DNA from: Lachnospiraceae bacterium
Lineage (GTDB): Bacteria > Bacillota > Clostridia > Lachnospirales > Lachnospiraceae
DNA: 48,347 bases
Assembly (NCBI GenBank): GCA_014804795.1
Contig: JAAUZC010000051.1
Location: 1 to 48,347, forward strand
Direction: 5' to 3'
Shown here: in pieces, positions 24,667-32,803 of the stretch
Position numbering within the stretch: position 1 is the stretch's first letter
Layout of the letters: the number at the start of each line of letters is the position of its first letter
The notes under the pieces: model-generated
The model's input: only the letters and a program-made list of their open reading frames with translations
Database searches by the model: none
What the model was told of the DNA's origin: nothing
Position numbers and translations under genes: made by a program

Positions 24667-24669
24667 AAA

Positions 24670-24692
24670 AATTGGTACGCAAATTGGTACGT
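24670..24692. repeat. Right arm-type sites: two 11-bp repeats
   Basis: AATTGGTACGC and AATTGGTACGT separated by one A, immediately after the integrase stop and about 65 bp inside the proposed right core. They match 22940-22961. Confidence 0.65.
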
Positions 24693-24757
24693 AACCAAAA
24701 CCATGAGAGGCGAAAACCCTATAAAATATAAGAAAAACCAAAGGAGATTAAGATAAA

Positions 24758-25858
24758 ATGAAACTAGGAATCGTAGGGCTTCCCAACGTAGGAAAAAGCA
24801 CACTTTTTAATTCCCTGACAAAGGCGGGGGCGGAATCCGCCAATTATCCTTTTTGTACGATTGATCCCAACGTGGGCATTGTGGCAGTGCCGGATGAGAG
24901 GATCAGACTGCTGGGGGAGATGTATCATTCCAAAAAAGTGACACCCGCAGTCGTTGAATTTGTGGATATCGCGGGACTGGTGAAAGGCGCCTCCAAAGGA
25001 GAAGGATTAGGAAACCAGTTTCTTAGCAATATCAGGGAAGTGGACGCCATTGTGCATGTAGTGCGGTGTTTTGAAGATGAGAATGTGGTGCATGTGGACG
25101 GCAGTGTGGATCCTCTCAGGGATATTGAGACGATCAATCTGGAGCTGATCTTCTCCGATCTGGAGATTCTGGAAAGAAGAATCGCAAAGACTTCCAAGGG
25201 CGCCAGAATGGACAAGACACTGGGGAAAGAACTGGAGCTTTTGGAAAAGGTTAAAGTGCACCTTGAGTCGGGAAAGCTTGCCATGAGTTATGAGGTCGGT
25301 GATGATGAGGATAATGCGGCATGGTTCAGTTCCTACAATCTGCTGACGGCGAAGCCTGTTATTTTTGCGGCGAATGTAGCGGAAGACGATCTGTCCGATG
25401 ATGGGGCAGGCAACAGCGGCGTACAGGCGGTCAGAAACTTTGCGGCGGAGAACGGCAGCGAGGTATTTGTAATCTGTGCCCAGATAGAACAGGAGATAGC
25501 GGAGCTGGATGATGACGAAAAGGCCATGTTCCTTGAGGATATGGGGATTGAGCAGTCGGGGTTGGATAAGCTGATTGCCGCCAGCTACCGTATTCTGGGG
25601 CTGATGAGTTTTCTGACTGCGGGCGAGGATGAGACAAGAGCCTGGACGATCAAGATTGGTACAAAAGCGCCACAGGCAGCGGGAAAAATACATACTGATT
25701 TCGAGAGAGGATTTATCAAGGCAGAGGTTGTTAATTATAAAGACCTGTTGGAACTCGGTTCCCTTGCTGCGGCCAGAGAAAAGGGACTGGTCGGCATGGA
25801 AGGAAAAGAGTATATGGTACAGGACGGGGATGTAATCCTGTTTAGGTTTAACGTGTAG
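24758..25858 (+). CDS. ychF: Redox-regulated ATPase/GTPase YchF (Obg family)
   Basis: 366 residues. The G1 loop GLPNVGKST is at 7-15, the switch region DIAGLVKGASKGEG at about 70, and the base-specificity motif is NVAE (206-209) in place of NKxD, which explains the ATP preference of this family. A TGS domain ends the protein. It binds ribosomes and takes part in stress responses. AAAGGAG lies about 10 bp ahead. The first 17 bases are the proposed integration target, so its current promoter and ribosome site lie in island DNA. Confidence 0.96.
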   Translation: MKLGIVGLPNVGKSTLFNSLTKAGAESANYPFCTIDPNVGIVAVPDERIRLLGEMYHSKKVTPAVVEFVDIAGLVKGASKGEGLGNQFLSNIREVDAIVHVVRCFEDENVVHVDGSVDPLRDIETINLELIFSDLEILERRIAKTSKGARMDKTLGKELELLEKVKVHLESGKLAMSYEVGDDEDNAAWFSSYNLLTAKPVIFAANVAEDDLSDDGAGNSGVQAVRNFAAENGSEVFVICAQIEQEIAELDDDEKAMFLEDMGIEQSGLDKLIAASYRILGLMSFLTAGEDETRAWTIKIGTKAPQAAGKIHTDFERGFIKAEVVNYKDLLELGSLAAAREKGLVGMEGKEYMVQDGDVILFRFNV

Positions 25859-25887
25859 TGAGGAAAGAAAAGCGTTTGTAAAATAAG

Positions 25888-25924
25888 CGGCGCCGCATCA
25901 TAAAAGGTGTGGTGTCGTTTTTTG
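25888..25924 (+). terminator. Terminator after ychF
   Basis: A 12-bp stem, CGGCGCCGCATC (25888-25899) against GGTGTGGTGTCG (25906-25917) using several G-T pairs, followed by T6. Confidence 0.7.
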
Positions 25925-25984
25925 ATGATAAAAAAAACACACCCCGATAAAATCCATCCCATTTTTTAAAGCGGGAAGGCTTGC

Positions 25985-25990
25985 TATAAT
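25985..25990 (+). promoter_or_regulatory. Promoter of the sugar-transport operon
   Basis: TGCTATAAT is an extended -10; the -35 position has only a T-run, which is typical of activator-dependent promoters. It lies 56 bp ahead of the binding-protein gene and is a plausible target of the YesN-type regulator. Confidence 0.5.
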
Positions 25991-26045
25991 CAGACCATAA
26001 CAAATTTCAAACACAGATATGTGAGGAAAGGAAGGAGAAAACAAT

Positions 26046-27416
26046 ATGAAGAAGTGGATTTCGGTATTGTTATCAATGATTATGGTTCTGTCGCTGGCAG
26101 CCTGCGGGAATAGCGGTGACAGCAGTGCAGACAGCAGCGCTGAAAGCGGAAGCAACGCTGAAAGCGGAAGTGGTGAAAGCACAGGTGACGGTGAAAAAAT
26201 CGTTGTCTGGACTCTGGCAAATGACTTAAAACAGTTTGCAGAACGCTATACGGAAGAAACCGGTAGAGAAGTGGAAGTCGTAGTATTTGACTCTGCCGAC
26301 TATTCTACCAAGATCATGCAGACACTTGGAACAAAGAGCACAGATGTTGATATTTTTGTAGGTGAGCCTCAGATGCTTCCCAATTTCTTTGAAGCAGGCT
26401 TCTGTGCGGATCTGAGTGAACTGGAAGAAGAAGTTTCGACGCAGTTGGTTGATTATACCTATGAAGCCGGCAAGGACGAGGATGGAGTACTCCGCGCTGT
26501 CAGCTATCAGGCTACACCCGGAAGTGTAATTTACCGTTGCGATCTGGCTGAAGAAGTGTTCGGAACGGACGATCCTGAGGAGATCGGCAAGAAATTCAGT
26601 TCCTTTGATACGATCGTTGAGACGGCAGCAGAGCTTCATGATAAAGGCTACACTATCTTTGGTGATACAGGCGCTCTTCGCTGGTTCTCCAACAGCACAT
26701 CTCCGTGGGTAAAAGACGGTGAGATTATTGTAGATCAGGATCGTCTGGACTACTTTGACGCTGCTGTAGAACTGTATCAGAAAGAATATGTTGCATTTGC
26801 ACCGGAATGGTCCGCTGCATGGTATGCTTCCATGGCAGGTCCTCTGCCGATGAATGCCGGCTGGGATGCACTGGAGGATGTAGATGCTTCCAATCCGGAA
26901 ACACAGGTATTCTCCTACGTAATGCCTTCCTGGGGAGCACTGATCGTACGTGATAATGCCGCAGACAACAAAGGAAAATTCGGCGTATGCAGCGGCGTAT
27001 GCAGCTTCTTCGGAGGCGGTACTTTCCTGACAGTCAGTGAGTATTCAGAACACAGAGATGCTGCAGTTGACTTTATCCGCTACTGTACTTTAAATGACGA
27101 CACAGCTCAGTGGTGGCTGGAAGCATCCGACGGCGACGTAGTATCCAGCAAAGCTGTTCTGGAATCCAACAAAGATTATCAGAATCCGTCTTTCAATAAC
27201 CAGCATACATATGAGTTCTATGCAGCAGAGCTGGAAAAAGTAGATTACAGCCTGATCACCGGTTATGATGACACCTGCAAGGAAGCATTCGGCGCAGCTA
27301 TCGTTTCCGTACAGGAAGGAAAACAGTCAAAAGAGGACGCTCTGAAAGAATTCTACACAGTTGTGACAACACAGTATCCTGAACTGAGCATTCCTGATGA
27401 TGCTCCTGTTAAATAA
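26046..27416 (+). CDS. Sugar ABC transporter solute-binding lipoprotein
   Basis: 456 residues. The signal peptide ends in lipobox LAAC with the lipidated Cys20, followed by a Ser/Glu/Gly-rich linker (about 21-48), then the two-lobed family 1 binding protein (starting KIVVWTLANDLKQFAERY). It captures oligosaccharides outside and delivers them to the permeases that follow. Codon use is strongly biased, unlike its neighbours, as for a highly expressed gene. A hairpin after it probably keeps its mRNA more abundant than the permease part. The ligand is inferred to be a beta-glucan oligosaccharide from the downstream enzymes. Confidence 0.9.
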   Translation: MKKWISVLLSMIMVLSLAACGNSGDSSADSSAESGSNAESGSGESTGDGEKIVVWTLANDLKQFAERYTEETGREVEVVVFDSADYSTKIMQTLGTKSTDVDIFVGEPQMLPNFFEAGFCADLSELEEEVSTQLVDYTYEAGKDEDGVLRAVSYQATPGSVIYRCDLAEEVFGTDDPEEIGKKFSSFDTIVETAAELHDKGYTIFGDTGALRWFSNSTSPWVKDGEIIVDQDRLDYFDAAVELYQKEYVAFAPEWSAAWYASMAGPLPMNAGWDALEDVDASNPETQVFSYVMPSWGALIVRDNAADNKGKFGVCSGVCSFFGGGTFLTVSEYSEHRDAAVDFIRYCTLNDDTAQWWLEASDGDVVSSKAVLESNKDYQNPSFNNQHTYEFYAAELEKVDYSLITGYDDTCKEAFGAAIVSVQEGKQSKEDALKEFYTVVTTQYPELSIPDDAPVK

Positions 27417-27436
27417 AATATAACAGATCGGAGTGA

Positions 27437-27471
27437 CTGCTGATAAACCGTGATGTGCGGCTTATCAGCAG
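27437..27471 (+). promoter_or_regulatory. Intra-operon stem-loop after the binding-protein gene
   Basis: CTGCTGATAA pairs perfectly with TTATCAGCAG, with inner CCG/CGG pairing. There is no T-tract. Stem-loops of this type between a binding-protein gene and its permeases usually stabilise or process the 5' mRNA. Confidence 0.6.
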
Positions 27472-27580
27472 AAACTCTTTAACAGAGGAAATAGTGTGAA
27501 AAATTTATTCGTATTGCAGATGTTGTGCCTGCGCAATGCGTAAAAGACACGCATAAAAGTCTGCAGGTTGTGGAAAGGGC

Positions 27581-28489
27581 ATGGTTATTTGTATGAGAAA
27601 TCTTCGAAAGCGAGATCGCTATGGCGCGTTGTTCTGCCTGCCGTTTATCATTACATTTATGGTCTTTAATATCTATCCGGTATTCAGGACATTGCAGATG
27701 AGTTTGATGAACTATAAGGGCTTTGGAAAAGAAACCTTTGTCGGGCTTGCCAATTATGCCCGCGCATTTAAAGATGTTCTGTTTTGGGACGCTTTTGTGA
27801 ACACTCTGAAAATGTGGGGAGTCAACATTGTTCTCCAGTTGGGGCTTGCTCTTCTGTTGACTATTATTTTTAACGATATGAAATACAGGATGAAAGGCCT
27901 GGGTATTTTCAGAGCATTATTCTATCTGCCGAACCTGATCGCATGTACTTCCGTTGCATTTCTGTTCAAAACACTTCTGGACTGGAAATACGGCAGCATC
28001 AATCAGATCCTTATGAAAGCAGGGATCATAAACAGTCAGATCAACTGGCTGACGGGAGAAGGGCTTACCGCACAGATGGTAGTTGGCGTGGTGGGCGCAT
28101 GGATGTGGTTTGGCAACAGTTTCATTATGCTGATGGCCGGCGTCCAGGGAATCGACAGAACTTATTTTGAGGCGGCGACCATTGATGGAGCCGGCAGATG
28201 GCAGATATTCGGAAAGATCACAATGCCGCTTTTACGTCCGATCATGCTCTATGTGGCCGTGACAAGTCTGATCGGCGGACTGCAGTTGTTCGATCTGCCT
28301 TATCTTATCTCTGGGACGGAAGGAAAGCCGGGACGTTCCCTGTATACGGCGGTATTCTATCTGTATACAACGGCGTTCAAGAACAACCAGATGGGATATG
28401 CTGCGGCACTGGCATTTGTACTGTTCTTAATCATTGCGGTATTCTGCGGGCTGGCATTCAAGTTGATGAACAAAAAGGAGGAGAACTAG
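27581..28489 (+). CDS. Sugar ABC transporter permease (MalF/UgpA type)
   Basis: About 302 residues with six predicted membrane helices and the EAA loop EAATIDGAGRWQIFGKITMP, which contacts the ATPase. The start is uncertain: ATG 27581 lies very close to GGAAAGGG, and ATG 27593 (MRNLRKRDRYG) may be the real one. It is followed after 3 bp by the partner permease. No ATP-binding gene is present, so a shared MsmX/UgpC-type ATPase from elsewhere is probably used. Confidence 0.93.
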   Translation: MVICMRNLRKRDRYGALFCLPFIITFMVFNIYPVFRTLQMSLMNYKGFGKETFVGLANYARAFKDVLFWDAFVNTLKMWGVNIVLQLGLALLLTIIFNDMKYRMKGLGIFRALFYLPNLIACTSVAFLFKTLLDWKYGSINQILMKAGIINSQINWLTGEGLTAQMVVGVVGAWMWFGNSFIMLMAGVQGIDRTYFEAATIDGAGRWQIFGKITMPLLRPIMLYVAVTSLIGGLQLFDLPYLISGTEGKPGRSLYTAVFYLYTTAFKNNQMGYAAALAFVLFLIIAVFCGLAFKLMNKKEEN

Positions 28490-28492
28490 TAT

Positions 28493-29332
28493 ATGGCTGC
28501 GAAAACAAAGACCAAATCAATGAAGGCACTGCTGTATTTTTTCCTGGTTGTGTTGGCAGTGTTGTGTTTTACTCCGTTCTGGCTGATGATCGTAAATTCC
28601 ACACGTACCGGAAATGAGATCATGACCAGCTTCTCCTTATGGCCGGGAAACAGTCTGGCATCTAACTGGAAAGTGGTGTCCGACAATATGAATCTGGGAA
28701 GAGGCTTTTTAAACAGCATATTTCTGGCAGTGTGCAACACCATTCTGGTGTCCTACTTCTCCGCATTGACTGCTTACGGGCTGGCGTTTTATAAATTCCG
28801 CGGCGCAAAAACTCTGTTTGTGACATTGCTGGTATTTATGATGGTTCCGTCACAGTTGAGTCTGCTTGGATTTTATGATCTGTGTAACAAACTCAACATG
28901 ATTGACAGCTACTGGCCGTTGATATTGCCCAGTATTGCGAGTCCGGCTACGGTATTCTTTCTGCGGCAGTATATTCTGTCAGTGATGCCGCGGTCGATTC
29001 TGGAGGCTCCGAGAGTGGACGGCGCGGGAGAACTGAAGATATTTCACCGGATCGCTCTGCCGATCATGGCACCCGGTATTGCGACCATGGCAATCGGTAC
29101 GTTTATCGGAAGCTGGAATAATTACCTGATACCGATGATGCTGATCAACACACCGGAAAAGCGGCCGCTGCCCGTAATGGTTGCGGAACTGTCCGCTGTG
29201 CGCGACATTACCACGAATCTGGGTGCGACCTATCTGGTAGTAGCAGTGTCCGTTGTGCCGATCATGATCTCGTTCTGCTTCTTTTCCAAATACATTATCA
29301 GCGGTATTTCTGCCGGGAGTGTAAAAGAATAG
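28493..29332 (+). CDS. Sugar ABC transporter permease (MalG/UgpE type)
   Basis: 279 residues, six membrane helices, EAA loop LEAPRVDGAGELKIFHRIALP. The AAGGAGGAG site lies in the end of the preceding permease gene. The two permeases form the membrane channel. Confidence 0.93.
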   Translation: MAAKTKTKSMKALLYFFLVVLAVLCFTPFWLMIVNSTRTGNEIMTSFSLWPGNSLASNWKVVSDNMNLGRGFLNSIFLAVCNTILVSYFSALTAYGLAFYKFRGAKTLFVTLLVFMMVPSQLSLLGFYDLCNKLNMIDSYWPLILPSIASPATVFFLRQYILSVMPRSILEAPRVDGAGELKIFHRIALPIMAPGIATMAIGTFIGSWNNYLIPMMLINTPEKRPLPVMVAELSAVRDITTNLGATYLVVAVSVVPIMISFCFFSKYIISGISAGSVKE

Positions 29333-29399
29333 GATGCATTCAGAACGAAAATATGGTATGCTGAGACAAAAGTGAATAGAGAGCGAGGGTGTTTATTCT

Positions 29400-30986
29400 A
29401 TGAAACGTCTTTGGAGTCTGATTTTAGTTTTGGCAATAGCGGTGGCGACAGCCGGGTGTACGAAAGTACAGCCGGCTGAAACTGCTTCCGGGGCGAATGC
29501 CGAGGAAGAGGATACAGTGACGCTGGAATGGTATATCAATTATAATTGGTATAACACGCCGTGGGGGGGTAATGTAGTGAGTCAGAAAGTAACAGATCAT
29601 ACGGGCGTGGATATCCGGTTTGTCTCTCCTGACGGTAATGAGACTGTGAATCTGGATGCGCTGATTGCCGGGGATAAACTTCCGGATCTGGTGACGTTAG
29701 GCTGGTGGGAATCGCAGGTGAGTGTAATGATCAATGCCGGGCAGATTTATGCACTGAATGAGCTGGCGGACGAGTATGATGCCTATTTCTGGGAGGTGGC
29801 GGATGCGGAGAGGCTCAAGTGGTATACACAGCCTGACGGAAATGTGTACTGCTATCCCAATTCCTCCTATTCTCCGGGTGATTATGAAAAGGGCAGGATC
29901 AGTTCTAATCAGACGTTTCTGGTGCGGAAAGACATTTATGAGGCGATAGGATCTCCGGACATGACGACACCGGAAGGCTTCGCTGATGCGGTTCGGGCTG
30001 CGGCAGAGAAGTTTCCGTTAGTGGACGGCAAGGCGCTCATTCCTGTGGGGGCGCATGAATTTACAGAGCGGGGCTGTGATTCCTTTGATAAATTTTTACA
30101 GAATTTTCTGGCAATTCCCTATGAAAAGGACGGGGAATATTACGACAGATATACCGACCCGGAGTATAAGCGATGGCTCATGATGTTTCGGGAACTTGGC
30201 GAAGAAGGGCTTTTGTCCAATGAAATCTTTATTGATAAACGGGCGCAGATGGAAGAAAAAATAGCGGACGGCAGATATTTCTGTATGCTCTACCAGCGGA
30301 CTGACATGGCAGAGCAGCAGCGGGTTCTGGCCGAAAAAAATCCGGACAGCATCTATATTGCGGTAGATGGTCCGAAAAATGAGGCGGGAGATATGCATAC
30401 GCTGCCGAGTTCAAGCCTGAACGGCTGGACTGTCACCATGATATCCAAAAACTGTAAGGATCCGGAGAAAGCCATCAGATTCCTGTCATTTCTCATGAGC
30501 GAGGAGGGACAGAAACTGATCGCTCTGGGCGTGGAGGGAGAGAATTACCGGATGGAGAACGGCAGGGCAGTGTTGACGGAGGAAACGCAGCTGTTGATGC
30601 AGACGGATTATCCGGAATACGTCAGACAGGTGGGGGCAAATGATACATATTGGATGCTCCAGGATAACCGGATGCAGGCCGAGTGGATGCCGAAAGAGGA
30701 TGAGATACTTTACCAGATGGAAGAGTGGACATATCCCTATGTCTGCTATACGGGGCAGTATGATGTATTTTTAACCGACGGGAGTGAAGTGAATACCGCC
30801 CAGGAGAAGATTGAGGAGATTCACGGAGAGATGCTTCCGCGGCTTCTGCTGGCACCCACGGAGGAGGAGTTTGAGCGGCTGTGGGACGAATATGTGACGC
30901 TCAGGGAGGAAAACGGCCTGAGTGCGGTGCTGCAGGAGAGCACCCGCCAGATGTCGGCAGCGAAAGAAAAGCTTGGTATAGAATAA
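29400..30986 (+). CDS. Second extracellular solute-binding lipoprotein (LplA/LipO type)
   Basis: 528 residues; lipobox TAGC with Cys20, then a large family 1 binding fold (VTLEWYINYNWYNTPWGG and later SSSLNGWTVTMISKNCKDPE). It is longer than the first binding protein and of a different subgroup. It has no permease pair of its own and stands directly ahead of the sensor kinase (47 bp). It may give the transporter a second substrate range, or act as the sensing partner of the kinase. Codon use is ordinary, so expression is probably lower than for the first one. Confidence 0.87.
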   Translation: MKRLWSLILVLAIAVATAGCTKVQPAETASGANAEEEDTVTLEWYINYNWYNTPWGGNVVSQKVTDHTGVDIRFVSPDGNETVNLDALIAGDKLPDLVTLGWWESQVSVMINAGQIYALNELADEYDAYFWEVADAERLKWYTQPDGNVYCYPNSSYSPGDYEKGRISSNQTFLVRKDIYEAIGSPDMTTPEGFADAVRAAAEKFPLVDGKALIPVGAHEFTERGCDSFDKFLQNFLAIPYEKDGEYYDRYTDPEYKRWLMMFRELGEEGLLSNEIFIDKRAQMEEKIADGRYFCMLYQRTDMAEQQRVLAEKNPDSIYIAVDGPKNEAGDMHTLPSSSLNGWTVTMISKNCKDPEKAIRFLSFLMSEEGQKLIALGVEGENYRMENGRAVLTEETQLLMQTDYPEYVRQVGANDTYWMLQDNRMQAEWMPKEDEILYQMEEWTYPYVCYTGQYDVFLTDGSEVNTAQEKIEEIHGEMLPRLLLAPTEEEFERLWDEYVTLREENGLSAVLQESTRQMSAAKEKLGIE

Positions 30987-31033
30987 CGGTTCGGCCGAAA
31001 GCAGAACTGCAGCATATAGAGTGAGGGACCGCC

Positions 31034-32803
31034 ATGAAATGGTTTCGCAGAGCAAAATTATCCAGACAGCTTTCTGTTATTAATTGTTTTTTTGTCTTAA
31101 TTCCTACATTGTTACTGTGGGGCAGTATGATGAGCTCCGTACAACGGACCGCAATTCGCACAAGAGAGCAGGAGGCAGGCGTGCGGCGTACCCAGATGGT
31201 GACGGAAGCGGAGAGAATTGCAGAACTGTGTAATCTTTCCACGCAGGTGTTTCTGAATACGCCGGCATTGATGAACCATTTGACGGCGTTGAAACAGGGA
31301 AAGGAAATTGAATCGCTGGAACTGTTGGAGTTTTACAGGGAGGATATTGCCAGTCTGGAAAAGATCATCATCAGTAATCCGGAATTGTATCAGATCCGCG
31401 TTTACTCCAGCGAGGACGATATTTATGAGATGCTGCCGATCCTGTACAGTGCGGGACGTCTTGAGAGAATGCCGTGGGCGCAGGAAGAGATCGTTTCGGG
31501 AACCTGGCATCTGGATTATACGGAGCAGTTTTTTTCTGACAGTCAGCCAACGGAGCATGTGACAAGTCTGATCACCAATATTTCTGTTCCGTCTGTGGGA
31601 AACGTGGGGGTTTTAGAGGTCTCTGTCCGCCTGGACGAGGTCATGCCGGAGCTGTATGAAGAGAGTGACTATAGCTTTTCACTGCTCCTGTCGGATGATG
31701 CAGAAGTGTTAGCGGGGATATGTCCTGTGGACAGCGCTTTGCTGGCACAGATTCCTTATACAGAGGAAATCGGTCTGTATAATGTGGACGGGCACAGGGT
31801 ACTGATAGCCCAGTCTGATCTGCGGGTATTTAACTGCCGTTACATGCATGTGATGGACCTGTCGGATCTGGAAGAGAACATTCTCGGAGAGGCGGTCCTG
31901 CTGCTTGTGTTGCTGCTGATTGCATTTTTGCTCATGGTGATCATGATATCAAGGTTGACAAAGCAGATGCTGCGCGGTTTTTACGGGGCTTTCGATGGGA
32001 TGAGAGCGTTCGCCAACGGAGATATCGATGCCACGGTGGATATCTCGGGCGAAGGCGAGGTAGCTCTGTTTGCAAAAGAGCTGGGAGCGCTGCTTGATAA
32101 GATCCGTCAGCTTATGCGGGACAATCTGGAACAGGAGAGACTGACGCAGAGTATGGAGATACGCGCGCTTCACAATCAGATCAATGCCCATTTTATCTAT
32201 AATGTGCTGGAGGCCATAAAAATGATGGCGGAGATTGATGAGGAATATGAGATTGCCGACGCTGTCACCAGCCTGGGGAAGCTTTTGCGCTACAGTATGA
32301 AATGGGAAAAAAGGAATGTCATGCTGCGGCGGGAGATTGAGTATATTGAGAATTACATTGCATTGATGAACCTGCGTTTTGACCATTGTATCTCCCTTGA
32401 GGTGGATGTTCCGGAGGAACTTATGATACAGCGGATCCCTAAGATCAGCTTACAGCCTGTGGTGGAAAATGCTGTTATTCACGGGGCGGCATTTCTGGAG
32501 GCGGATACCACGATTTCGCTGCAGGGCAGGATCGACAGTGAGAGATCGCAGGTTCTGATCATGATAACGGATGAAGGCGGGGGAATGGACGAGGAGGCGC
32601 TTTCGCGTCTCAGGCGGCAGATTAGCGGCGAGGAACCGGCGCACTCTTCCTCCGGCAACGGGATCGGCCTGCACAATGTGCATAGCCGGATCAGGCGTTC
32701 CTTTGGAGAGGAGTACGGTTTAGAGGTGGATTCCAGGCTGCATGTCGGAACCACCGTCACAATTACACTGCCATATCAAATGCGGGAGGAGAAAACGGAA
32801 TGA
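31034..32803 (+). CDS. YesM-type sensor histidine kinase
   Basis: 589 residues: membrane helix 1 (about 14-34), an extracellular sensing domain of about 240 residues, membrane helix 2 (AVLLLVLLLIAFLLMVIMI, about 285-305), HAMP, then a His-kinase domain. The phospho-acceptor is His386 in QINAHFIYN; the usual PHFLYN has Ala for Pro and Ile for Leu. The N box QPVVENAVIHG and G box GNGIGLHNV are intact. Its stop overlaps the regulator start by 4 bp. It likely senses the oligosaccharide, perhaps through the binding protein encoded just before it. Confidence 0.93.
   Translation: MKWFRRAKLSRQLSVINCFFVLIPTLLLWGSMMSSVQRTAIRTREQEAGVRRTQMVTEAERIAELCNLSTQVFLNTPALMNHLTALKQGKEIESLELLEFYREDIASLEKIIISNPELYQIRVYSSEDDIYEMLPILYSAGRLERMPWAQEEIVSGTWHLDYTEQFFSDSQPTEHVTSLITNISVPSVGNVGVLEVSVRLDEVMPELYEESDYSFSLLLSDDAEVLAGICPVDSALLAQIPYTEEIGLYNVDGHRVLIAQSDLRVFNCRYMHVMDLSDLEENILGEAVLLLVLLLIAFLLMVIMISRLTKQMLRGFYGAFDGMRAFANGDIDATVDISGEGEVALFAKELGALLDKIRQLMRDNLEQERLTQSMEIRALHNQINAHFIYNVLEAIKMMAEIDEEYEIADAVTSLGKLLRYSMKWEKRNVMLRREIEYIENYIALMNLRFDHCISLEVDVPEELMIQRIPKISLQPVVENAVIHGAAFLEADTTISLQGRIDSERSQVLIMITDEGGGMDEEALSRLRRQISGEEPAHSSSGNGIGLHNVHSRIRRSFGEEYGLEVDSRLHVGTTVTITLPYQMREEKTE

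Larger units (their letters stand above)
22796..24774. mobile_element. Decayed mini-integrative element at the 5' end of ychF
   Basis: ATGAAACTGGGAATCGT at 22796-22812 matches the first 17 bases of ychF (24758-24774) at 16 positions and is read as attL/attR core. Just inside each end are two 11-bp AATTGGTACGT-type repeats (22940-22961 and 24670-24692), positioned like the arm sites bound by Tn916-type integrases. Between them lie a toxin-antitoxin pair, a Tn916-type excisionase and only the last part of an integrase. The element therefore cannot move by itself. The recombined right end supplies the present ribosome site of ychF. The boundaries are inferred from repeats, not proven. Confidence 0.6.
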
